A stretch of 12,805 nt of DNA, taken from HGW-17 sp938004375 (GTDB taxonomy: Bacteria > Myxococcota_A > Polyangia > HGW-17). Of the stretch, positions 1 through 8,100 are shown piece after piece. The translations under genes were made by a program, and so were the position numbers. Numbering within the stretch: the stretch's first letter is position 1; the number at the start of each line of letters is the position of its first letter. The notes under the pieces were generated by a model that saw only the letters and a program-made list of their open reading frames with translations, made no database searches and had not been told where the DNA came from. The stretch covers positions 1 through 12,805 of the forward strand of contig DAIRVS010000127.1 of assembly GCA_036802685.1 (NCBI GenBank), in the 5' to 3' direction.

Positions 1-2471
1 TACCGAAGATAGGAATCCCAGCCCAGGCCGTAGAGATCGCCAAAGAACACGGCGGCGGCGATGGCCGAGCGCCGCTGCAGCCCGAGGTCGTGGGTGCCGA
101 GCATGAAGGCCCGGGTGCGCTCCACCTCCTCCTCGGGGGGCGCGTCGCTGCGCAGGCGGGCGAAGTGCTCCAGCAGCCCGTACAGCGCGTTCCTCCCCTG
201 TTCGGGGCGCGTGACCATGTAGGCCACGAAATAGCCGGGGGCCAGCCCCTCGAGGGAGAAGCAACTGACCTGATAGGCCAAACCCTGCTTGTCCCGCAGG
301 TCGAGGAACAGGCGTCCTGACTGGCCGTCGAGCATGCGGGCTGCGACCTCGAGGGCGAAGCGGTCCGGGTGGTGCAGATCCACGCCGGGGAAGCCGGCCA
401 CAATGTGGTTCTGGGTGAGTTTCTTGCGGGCGTAGGCGGCGGCGCGGGCCGGGCGCGCGGGGGCGCTCACGTCCAGTTGCGGCGCGCGGGGACGGCGGCC
501 GAGGCCGGCGAGCTCGGCGGACACCTGGTCGAACACCGACTGGGGGTCCACGTCGCCGACCACCACGAAGGTGGCCTCGGCGGGGGGATAGTGCTCTTCC
601 CAGTAGACGCGGATCCGCTCGCGGTTGAGCCGGGCCAGGGGGCCGAGCTGGCCTGTGATGTTGAGGGCGCAAGGGTGGTCGTCGCCGTAGCGGGCCCGCT
701 CGAACAGGCGCATGACCTGCACCGAGTGGGAGTCCGCCTCGGCGCGCACGGCCTCGCGGGCCAGCTCGCGCTCGCGGCGCACCTCGCGCGGGTCGAAGGA
801 GGGCGACCGCAGGCAGCGGCACAACAGCGAGAGGCCCAGTTCGCGGCCCTCGGAGAGCACGTCCAGGCGCAGGCCCAGGGAGTTGCGGCCCGAGAAGGAC
901 TGCAGCACGCCGCCCTTGGCTTCGACCAGGGCGTGGAGGGCGTCGCCGGGCAGGGCGTCGGCCCCGCGGGTGAGCAGGTTGGCGGTCAGCGGGCTGATGC
1001 CGGAGATCTCGGCGGTCTCGCGCAGCTGCCCGCCCATGAAGCCGACGCGGGCCGATACGATGGGCAGCGACGGGTTGGGTAGGACCAGCAGCTTCGGACC
1101 ATTCGGAATCCGGTACTCGAAGATGGGCGTCTCGGGGGCCGAGGCGCGGGGCGTGGTCGCCGCCTTCACGGTCGGGGGCCGGAAGTGGCGGGAGAACTCC
1201 CGGCGCAGGGCGGCCTCGTCGGCGGGGAAGTCCTCGGGTAAAAGCAGCACCCCGGTGACCTTCCGCTGCAGCAGGGAGGCGGCCGCGGCTTCGCAGTCGG
1301 CCACGGTGCGCTCCCGGATGGCCTCGTCGTAACGGGCGCCGGCGGCCCAGTCCCCGGTGGCCCCCTGGAAGAAGCCCAGCAGGCGGGCCATGCCCTGCAC
1401 GGTCTGCATGGACGAGAGCCGCTCGGCTTCGATGGTGGCGCGGGCCTTCTCGAGCTCGGCTGGCGCCACGCGCTCGAGGCCGCGCAGTTGGACGGACAGG
1501 GCCTCGATCAGGCGCAGGGCGTTCTCGGGGGCGAAGATGGCCGAGATCATGAAGAGACCGGGTCCCCGGGGAGTGAACGCCGTGGCGTAGGCGTCGAGCA
1601 CGAGGTCGTCGCGGTGCTTGAGGGCGAGCGACAGGCGGGAGCTCTCGCCGTCGCCCAGCAGCGTGGCCAGCAGGTCGTGGTCGGGGGTGGACTCGAAGTC
1701 GTACTCGGCCAGCGGCAGGCTGCAGAAGAGATAGGCCTCCGAGGAGGGGCCGCGCAGGATCTCGAGCCGCCCGGCGGCGGGGCGCGGGGCCAGCGGAGGA
1801 TGCTCGGACGGGGGCGGGGCGGCCCGCCGCGGGATGCGGGCGCTAAGGGCGTCGCGCACGGCTGCGGGATCGACGTCCCCCACGACGAAGAAGGTGACGT
1901 TTCCGGGGACGTACCAGCGGGCGTGGAAGTCGAGCAGGTCCTTTTGCGTGAAGGCGCCGACGCTGGCGTGGGTGCCCAGGATGGGGCGTCCATAGCCGCC
2001 CTCGGGGTAGGAGACCTCGAAGATGCGGTCCGAGACGCGGTGCACCGGGCTGTTCTCGCCGTGGCGGATTTCCTCGAGGACCACCTGCTTCTCGCGCTCG
2101 AGCTCGTCGGCGTCGAAGACCGGGTGGAACAGGGCCTCGGTGATGGCGGTCAGATACGTCTGCCAGGCGCGGGCCGGACCCGCCGCGTGCAGCACCGTCT
2201 CGTCGTGAGCGGTCCAGGCGTTGATGCTGCCGCCGGCGCCCTCCACGGCCAGCGCGAGGTCCCCCACGCCCTGGCTGGCGGTGCCCTTGAACAGCATGTG
2301 CTCGACCATGTGCGCGATACCCAGCTCCCTGGGCGGGCGCTCGTGGGCCGAGCCCGCGTGGACCCAGGCGTACACGGCGGCCACGGGCTGCGCCCGGTTG
2401 ACCTGGCACACCAGGCGGGCCCGGTGGGGGAGCTTGAATTCATGGGTGTCGGCGAGGGGGTTGGGCTTCAT
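1..2471 (-). CDS. Two-domain M16 (insulinase/pitrilysin-type) zinc metallopeptidase, 3' end beyond the window
   Basis: An open minus-strand frame of about 823 codons runs from ATG at 2471 to the left edge without a stop. The zinc motif HMVEH lies at residues 54-58 with the usual following LFKGT. The third zinc ligand is E133 or E134, in a VVLEEI segment about 75 residues later. NAWTAHDET fits the conserved M16 substrate-edge strand. A second M16 fold starts near residue 445; there the zinc motif is replaced by PLTAN (494-498), so that half is non-catalytic, and it contains GLAY (730-733). This active-plus-inactive layout in one chain is normal for the family, which degrades peptides in a clamshell chamber. 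The N-terminus (MKPNPLADTHEF) shows no signal peptide or membrane segment, so a cytosolic location is inferred. AGGA lies 6 nt before the ATG. The gene follows the Cys-rich lipoprotein gene by 52 bp, suggesting one transcript. Only the last few dozen residues are probably missing. Substrate unknown. Confidence 0.9.
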   Translation of the reverse strand, partial: MKPNPLADTHEFKLPHRARLVCQVNRAQPVAAVYAWVHAGSAHERPPRELGIAHMVEHMLFKGTASQGVGDLALAVEGAGGSINAWTAHDETVLHAAGPARAWQTYLTAITEALFHPVFDADELEREKQVVLEEIRHGENSPVHRVSDRIFEVSYPEGGYGRPILGTHASVGAFTQKDLLDFHARWYVPGNVTFFVVGDVDPAAVRDALSARIPRRAAPPPSEHPPLAPRPAAGRLEILRGPSSEAYLFCSLPLAEYDFESTPDHDLLATLLGDGESSRLSLALKHRDDLVLDAYATAFTPRGPGLFMISAIFAPENALRLIEALSVQLRGLERVAPAELEKARATIEAERLSSMQTVQGMARLLGFFQGATGDWAAGARYDEAIRERTVADCEAAAASLLQRKVTGVLLLPEDFPADEAALRREFSRHFRPPTVKAATTPRASAPETPIFEYRIPNGPKLLVLPNPSLPIVSARVGFMGGQLRETAEISGISPLTANLLTRGADALPGDALHALVEAKGGVLQSFSGRNSLGLRLDVLSEGRELGLSLLCRCLRSPSFDPREVRRERELAREAVRAEADSHSVQVMRLFERARYGDDHPCALNITGQLGPLARLNRERIRVYWEEHYPPAEATFVVVGDVDPQSVFDQVSAELAGLGRRPRAPQLDVSAPARPARAAAYARKKLTQNHIVAGFPGVDLHHPDRFALEVAARMLDGQSGRLFLDLRDKQGLAYQVSCFSLEGLAPGYFVAYMVTRPEQGRNALYGLLEHFARLRSDAPPEEEVERTRAFMLGTHDLGLQRRSAIAAAVFFGDLYGLGWDSYLR

Positions 2472-2523
2472 GAGGGTTCCTGGGGCTGGGTGGAGAGTCC
2501 GGCCTCGGCCGGGGGTAACGCGG

Positions 2524-5061
2524 CTAGTTGCCGAGGATCATCAGGTCGTCGAGGTACCATCCGGCGTAGTTGCCGACGCTGTCGGACCGGAAGCAGAAGC
2601 GCAGCTTGACCGTCTGACCGACGTAGGGGGTCAGATTGACGGTGTGATCCTTCCAGACCATGTCCTCGAACTGCCAGCACGCCTGAGAGTCCAACAGCGT
2701 GGAATCATAGGCGGGAGTCACGCCGGTGGGGTTGACCCAGGTTCCCCCGGAATAGACCTGCACGTTTCCGCCGTCCCAACCGGTCTCTGCCTCCCACCAG
2801 CTCTTGAAGGACAGTTCGGCGGTGGTGAGGCCGGCCAGGGAGATGTCGCCCGTGGTCAGGCAGTGGCTGCCCCAGGCCATGCTCGTGGAATAATCCCCGT
2901 TGAGGTTGGTGGCCGCGCAGTGGGGGGGGCTGGGACAGGCGGCGGGCCCGCCGGTCCCGAGGGCGCCGACCTGCCAGACGCCGTTCATGGTCCAGCCGGC
3001 GGGCAGGCTGGCCGAGAAGCTCTCGGCCCACACGCCGTTGACCACGTTGAGGGTGAAGGTCTTCTGGGTGGTGTTGACCGGGTTGACGTTGTCGAGGACC
3101 CGGATGGTGAAGGTATGCGTGCCAAGGTCCGCGGTGGTGGGGGTTCCCGACAGCCGCCCGGTGGAGGCATTGAGGCTCAGCCAGGCAGGCGCGGCACTCG
3201 TGAACGAGAAGGTGAAGTTGCCCGAGCCGTTCGTGGTGGAGATCAACAGGTCAAAGAGCTGGCCGGGGAGGGTGCGCCCCAGATCACTGGGGGTGTTGAT
3301 GGTGATCGGGATGTAGGCCTGCTCGACGAGCATGATGTCGTCGAGGTACCAGCCGGCGTACTGGACGGAGCTATCGGAATAGAAGCAGAAGCGCAATTGG
3401 ATCGTCTGCCCGGCGAACTGGGACATGGACGCGGTGTGCTGGATCCACGTCTGGTCGTTGAAGCCCCAGCAGCTCTGGCTGCCGAGGGTCTTGTTGTAGG
3501 CCGGAGTGAAGTTCGTGAGATCGACCCACTGTCCGTTCGAGAACACCTGGACGCGACCGCCGTCGTAACCGGTCTCGGTGTACCACCAACTCTTGAACAT
3601 CAGGATGGGGTTCGTCGAGTCGGTCATCATGATGTCGCCGGTGGTGATGCAGTCCACGTTCCAGTTCATGCTCGCGCTGTAGGGACCGCTCAGGTTGGTG
3701 GCCGCGCAGTTCTCGCCAGAGGGGAGCGAGGTCGGGCCGCCGGTGCCCAGGGCGCCGATCTGCCAGGCGTTGCCGCCGATGGTCCAGGCGGAGTTGTCGT
3801 CCTCGAAGTCCTCGAGGAAGTACATCCAGCGGCCGCTGCAGCCGGCCGTGTTGAAGTGGCAGTCGGTGCAGAAGAGGGTGCCGGAGAGATAGCCCAGGGA
3901 GTTGCAGTCCTGGTCCGCGAGGTTGCCGCCGTCGCAGGTCTCGCCGTACTCGATCACGCCGTTGCCGCACACCGGGCCGGGGCCCGCGCAGTTGGTGAAA
4001 TCGAGGGTGCACGAGTTGGTGCAGCCCAGGGTGCCGCCGGTGAAGCCGAAGAACTCGCAGGTGCGACCGTTGAGATCGGTGGTGTCGCACTGCTCGCCGG
4101 ACTGCAGGACGCCGTTGCCGCAGGCGGGGCAGCAGTCGAAGGGGCAGCGCGCGCAGGTCTCGCCCATGTCGGCCGTGCACTCGCCGTCGCCGCAGGTGAA
4201 CTCCTTCTCGCAGATGTCCGAACAGCCGTCATGGATTTCGTCGTTGCCGTCGTCGCACTCCTCGCCGAGCTCCCAGATATCGTTGCCGCACTCGGGGGTG
4301 CCGTCTTCGTCGAGGCAGCCGCGGGAGCAGCCGTCGCCGTTGACGTTGTTGTCGTCATCGCACTGCTCGCTCTCGTCCAGGCGGCCGTTGCCGCACAGAG
4401 GGCAGCAGTCCTGCGGGCAGAAGGCGCAGGTCTCGCCCTTCTCGTCGTCGCACTCGTTGTTGCCGCAGACGAACTCGACCGTGCAGATCGAGGAGCAGCC
4501 GTCGCCGGCGATGTTGTTGCCGTCATCGCACTGCTCGGCGCCGGCCTGCTCGCCGTCCCCGCAGCCGTCCTCGCGCTCGCAGGTGGCCGAGCAGCCGTCG
4601 CCGGCGGTGGTGTTGCCGTCGTCGCAGCCCTCGGTGTATTCGAAGATGCCGTTGCCGCAGACGGGGGCGGCGCCCTCGATGCGGCAGTCGCCGGTGCAGC
4701 CGTCGCCGGAGGTCAGGTTGTCGTCGTCGCACTGCTCGCCGACCTCGAGCTGGCCGTTGCCGCAACCGGTCTCGACGGTGCAGTCCGGCGCGCAGCCGTC
4801 GCGATCCTCGTAGTTGCCGTCGTCACACTCCTCATTGGGGTCCACGGTCCCGTTGCCGCAGAACGCCTCGATCCGGCAGACCTCGTCGCAGCCGTCGTGT
4901 CCCGAGGTGTTGCCGTCGTCACACTGCTCACCGGGATCGATATCCCCGTTGCCGCACAGGCTGTTGTTGTTGTTGGTGTTGTTGGTGGGCTCCTTCTTGG
5001 GGGTGACGCAGGAAGCCAGAACCAGGACGGAAAAAAGTACGACGAAAGAAGAAAAACGCAT
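2524..5061 (-). CDS. Large Cys-rich surface lipoprotein with myxobacterial disulfide repeats and duplicated MAM-like beta-sandwich domains
   Basis: 845 aa from ATG at 5061; an in-frame ATG 22 codons upstream is less likely because AAGGAG (5070-5075) sits 8 nt before 5061 and the signal peptide begins there. Residues 1-18 form a lipoprotein signal with lipobox LASC (lipidated C18), followed by a Lys/Pro and Asn-rich linker to about 34. Residues 36-408 are tandem Cys-rich modules of three kinds: seven CGNGxxxxGEQCDDGN-type repeats (starting 36, 68, 100, 135, 167, 223, 258), two short GETCxxCPxDC modules (199-221, 290-312), and two longer ones (314-358, 365-408). Residues 417-579 and 679-843 are two copies of a domain ending in AGWYLDD, resembling MAM/jelly-roll adhesion folds. 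A He_PIG/cadherin-like Ig domain (about 584-674) separates them. No catalytic residues are seen. It is probably an outer-membrane-anchored adhesin or binding protein; the ligand is unknown. It is likely co-transcribed with the M16 peptidase downstream. Confidence 0.9.
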   Translation of the reverse strand: MRFSSFVVLFSVLVLASCVTPKKEPTNNTNNNNSLCGNGDIDPGEQCDDGNTSGHDGCDEVCRIEAFCGNGTVDPNEECDDGNYEDRDGCAPDCTVETGCGNGQLEVGEQCDDDNLTSGDGCTGDCRIEGAAPVCGNGIFEYTEGCDDGNTTAGDGCSATCEREDGCGDGEQAGAEQCDDGNNIAGDGCSSICTVEFVCGNNECDDEKGETCAFCPQDCCPLCGNGRLDESEQCDDDNNVNGDGCSRGCLDEDGTPECGNDIWELGEECDDGNDEIHDGCSDICEKEFTCGDGECTADMGETCARCPFDCCPACGNGVLQSGEQCDTTDLNGRTCEFFGFTGGTLGCTNSCTLDFTNCAGPGPVCGNGVIEYGETCDGGNLADQDCNSLGYLSGTLFCTDCHFNTAGCSGRWMYFLEDFEDDNSAWTIGGNAWQIGALGTGGPTSLPSGENCAATNLSGPYSASMNWNVDCITTGDIMMTDSTNPILMFKSWWYTETGYDGGRVQVFSNGQWVDLTNFTPAYNKTLGSQSCWGFNDQTWIQHTASMSQFAGQTIQLRFCFYSDSSVQYAGWYLDDIMLVEQAYIPITINTPSDLGRTLPGQLFDLLISTTNGSGNFTFSFTSAAPAWLSLNASTGRLSGTPTTADLGTHTFTIRVLDNVNPVNTTQKTFTLNVVNGVWAESFSASLPAGWTMNGVWQVGALGTGGPAACPSPPHCAATNLNGDYSTSMAWGSHCLTTGDISLAGLTTAELSFKSWWEAETGWDGGNVQVYSGGTWVNPTGVTPAYDSTLLDSQACWQFEDMVWKDHTVNLTPYVGQTVKLRFCFRSDSVGNYAGWYLDDLMILGN
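2533..3027 (-). repeat. Copy B of duplicated MAM-like domain (residues 679-843)
   Basis: Second copy of the domain at 3325-3813. It keeps the paired cysteines (C715, C734, C795, C823) and the closing AGWYLDD motif. It forms the extreme C-terminus of the lipoprotein, which has no sorting tail such as MYXO-CTERM. Confidence 0.8.
3325..3813 (-). repeat. Copy A of duplicated MAM-like domain (residues 417-579)
   Basis: This copy matches 2533-3027 through shared strings such as WQIGALGTGGP / WQVGALGTGGP, CAATNL, TTGDI, FKSWW, SCWGF / ACWQF and AGWYLDD. The DNA is also close in places: gtcgtcgaggtacca occurs in both copies near 2545 and 3338. It reflects an intragenic duplication separated by a He_PIG-like domain. 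Confidence 0.8.
3838..4956 (-). repeat. Tandem Cys-rich repeat block inside the large lipoprotein gene
   Basis: The block encodes eleven consecutive Cys-rich modules (residues 36-408). Seven follow CGNG-x4-GEQCDDGN-x5-DGC-x3-C, the myxobacterial Cys-rich repeat. Two are the short CGxxxC...GETCxxCPxDC type. The last two are longer and contain a G[YF]xxGTLxC core. At DNA level the plus strand shows recurring gttgccgtcgtcgca-like strings, so the block is prone to expansion or contraction and to assembly error. Confidence 0.85.
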
Positions 5062-5159
5062 GAGTATCACTCCTTGCACGCGGGTCGCCGGTCCCGAGCC
5101 CGAGGGCTGGCCGACGGCGGCAAACATACTACCCTATTAGGCGGGCAATGGATACCATG

Positions 5160-5193
5160 AAAAAGGAAAAAGTCCAGACCGGCTAATTCTGGA
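5160..5193 (-). terminator. Probable intrinsic terminator of the kinase gene
   Basis: On the minus strand a perfect 6-bp stem, TCCAGA (5193-5188) with TCTGGA (5178-5173), has a 9-nt loop and is followed directly by CTTTTTCCTTTTT. The kinase stop codon TAG (5185-5183) lies in the loop. The stem is short, so termination may be partial. It suggests the kinase and the downstream lipoprotein gene (121 bp on) are separate units. I could not find a convincing promoter in that gap. Confidence 0.5.
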
Positions 5194-8100
5194 TGAACCG
5201 GAGGTAGTCCCGCAGGATGTCCCGGGCGGGGTAGACCGAGAGGTAGACCTCGCGGACCTTGTCCTGGCTCAGCAGGTTGGCCTTGCGCATGATCTCGTCC
5301 CGGGCGCGGGACAGGAACATGCGGGCCCAGCCGGTGCGGCCCAGGGTCTGCATGATTTTGCCATGGACATAGTATACGACTTCGACACCCGGCACGGGCT
5401 GCACCACCGTGAACGCGACGGCGTGGGCCGAGCGGCCGATGGCCTCCTCGGCGTTGCCGACCTTGAGGAGCGCGCGGGCCTGGAGCGAGAAGGCGTGGAC
5501 CATCTCGGCCGGGGTCTCGGCCTCCTGGGCCAGGCGGGCGGCCTCCATGGCCTTGGCGGCCGCCTCGTGGGCGCTGCCGTTCGGGTTCTCGAGCTGGCAC
5601 TCCGCCCACAGCAGCAGGCCGCGGATTTCGTCGAGGCGGCTGTCGGCCTCGCGGGCCAGCCGCAGGCCCTCCTCGATGTAGCGCAGGCTGTCGTCGGGGC
5701 GGTCCAGGCGCAGTCGGAGCAGGGCGCTAGTAAAATAAGCGTCGGCCAGCGCGCTCTTGTCGCGGGTCTGCTCGCACAGTTTGCGGGCCTGCTTGACGAG
5801 TTGGCGGGCCTGCTCGTAGTTGCCCAGGTCGATGTGGGCCTGGGCCAGGTTGGCCAGTTTCATGCCGGTGTAGACGCGGTCGCCCTTCTCCCGGTCGATG
5901 TCGTACGAGGCCTTGTAGTACTCGAGGGCCTTCTCGTAATAGCCGCGCATGGCCGAGAGGAACCCCAGGTTCATGAGGATGGTGCTCTCCTGGGTGTGCC
6001 GCTGGTACTTTCGGTACAGTTGCAGGGCCTCCTCGTAGGCGGTCATGGCCTCCTCGGCCCGGCCGCGGTAGAACAGCGCGTTGCCCATGACGTGCATCAC
6101 GTCGGCGCGGATGCGCTCGATCTGCGGGTGCTCGTCGAGGAGCATCAGCGCGTTGTGCAGGAGCTCCAGGGCCCGGTCGAGCTCGCCCATCTCCACCTTG
6201 GCCCGGGCCAGGATCCGCAGGGCGTCGACCTGGTACGAGGGATTGTCGACGACCTGGGCGGCCTCGAACGCCCGCGGGAACAGGTCGCTGACCTTCTGGC
6301 TGTCGCCGGTCTCCTGCAGGTAGGCGAGCTCGCGGCACAGCGCCTCGGCGAGCCACTCGGCGTTCTTCTCCTCGGCGGCCAGGCGCTGCATCTCGCGGAT
6401 CTCGGTCACCTGCTCCTCGCGGCGTCCCTGGCTGCGCAGGATCGTCTCGCGGTCGCGGTGGGCGTGGAAGATCATGTCCTTCTGCTCGGGAACGAGCTCG
6501 AGGACCTTCTCGTAGTGCCGGATGGCCTCGGAGTTGGAGTTGCTGCCCAGCTTGCGCGCGTGATGGGCGGCTGCCAGGTAGAACTCGGCGGCCTTCTCGG
6601 GCTGGCCGGAGAGCTCGAGGTGGCGGGCGATCATGACGTCGTCGATGGCGGGCTTGTAGCCGTCGCTGGCGATCATGCTCTCGGCCTGCACGCGGTGGGC
6701 GGCGGCCCGCTCCTCCTGCGGGAGGCTGGAGTAGGCGTAGTCGCGCATCATCGACTGCACGAAACTGTGGCGGCCGTCGGTGTCGGGCGGCCGCAGCAGC
6801 TGCTTCTTCACAAAGGCGTCCAGGGCCTCGGCGGTGTCCTCGCCGCAGGCGGCGTCCAAGGATTTTTTGCTGAACTTGCGACCGAGCACGGCGGCGATGC
6901 GCAGGATCCGCCGCAGGCCGGGGGACAGGGCGTCGAGGCGCGCGCTGAGGATGCCCTCGAGGGTGGGGAACAGTTTCACGTCGAGCTCGGAGGGCAGGGC
7001 GCGGTTGAGCGCGAGCTTGCGCTCGGGACCCTCGAGCCGGCACTGGCCGGTATCCACGAGGGAGGCGATCATCTCGTTGAGGTAGAAAGGGTTGCCCTCG
7101 CCCTTGGCGATGACGGCCTCGATCAGGGGCCGCACCTGCTCGGGGGCGAGGAAGCGGGAGGAGACGAACTTGCGCGAGGTCTCCTCGTCCATGGCCTGCA
7201 GCACGATGGGCCGCGTGGCCAGGAAATAGGCCGGGATGTCGGTGCGCTCTCGGCCGGTGAACACGAACATCACGGGGCCGCGGATGCGGTTGCGCTCGCG
7301 CAGCTCCTGCAGGATGCGCTTGCTCTGCTCGTCCGCCCACTGCATGTCCTCGAACACCGCCAGCACCGGCCGCTTCATGGCCACCGAGGCGACGAGGATC
7401 TCGAGGGCGCGGGTGACCAGGATGCCCAGGTTCGGATGGGCGTCGGCCTCGTCGGCGCGGGAGTCGAGGATGGGTCGGAAGGCCTTGAGGATGGCCTCGC
7501 GGTTCTCCTCGTCGGGGACCACGTGGGTGAGGGCGGTGTAGAGTTTGAGCAGGCTGTCCTCGCCCTTGGCTTCGACGTTGAGGCGGGCGAAGTCGCGCAC
7601 GAAGTCCATGATGAAGGCGAACGGCGCGTACTGGAGGTACGGGCGGCTCTCGGCGCGGATGAGCTCGAGGCGGACCTTGGAGGTGCGGATGAACTCCTGC
7701 AACAGCGCGCTCTTGCCGACGCCCATCTCGCCGAGCACGACCAGGTGGTCGGGGCGTGAGCTCTCGCGGACGTGATGGAACAGGTCGCGCAGCCGGTCGA
7801 GCTCGAAGCCGCGCCCGATGAGCGCGGAGCCGACGCGGGTCTGCAGGCGCTCGTCGCGGTCCTTCTGCCGCAGCAGGCGGTGCACCGGGTTCTCGGGGTC
7901 GGCCCCCACCGGCTCCATCTCCCAGTTGTACTTGGCGGCCGCGTAGATGTAGGGGGACACGATGATCTCGCCGGGGATCATCTTTGCCCAGCGCAAGGCC
8001 TCCTGGAGCTCGACCTGGTTGATCGTCCAGTGGATCACGTGGTGGTCGTGCTCGAGCTCGACCGCCAGGCGGTAGGCGCAGATGCCCAGCTCGAGCTCGG

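Noticed and set aside
2499..2512. CCGGCC/GGCCGG palindrome between the lipoprotein and peptidase genes as a terminator
   Set aside because: No T-tract follows on either strand and it is short; the 52-bp gap fits co-transcription better.
4960..4990. GTT-rich stretch as a CRISPR or microsatellite locus
   Set aside because: It is the Asn codon run of the lipoprotein linker read on the other strand; there are no repeat-spacer units.
2221..5160. Long plus-strand open frame of 979 codons opposite the large lipoprotein gene
   Set aside because: It is rich in Ala, Val and Gly without a domain, and is the antisense of a repeat-rich GC-biased gene whose minus frame has a lipobox, a ribosome site and recognisable repeats.
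5062..5182. Promoter for the large lipoprotein gene
   Set aside because: TTGCCC and TAGTAT are present but only 11 nt apart, and no other pair has acceptable spacing and match.
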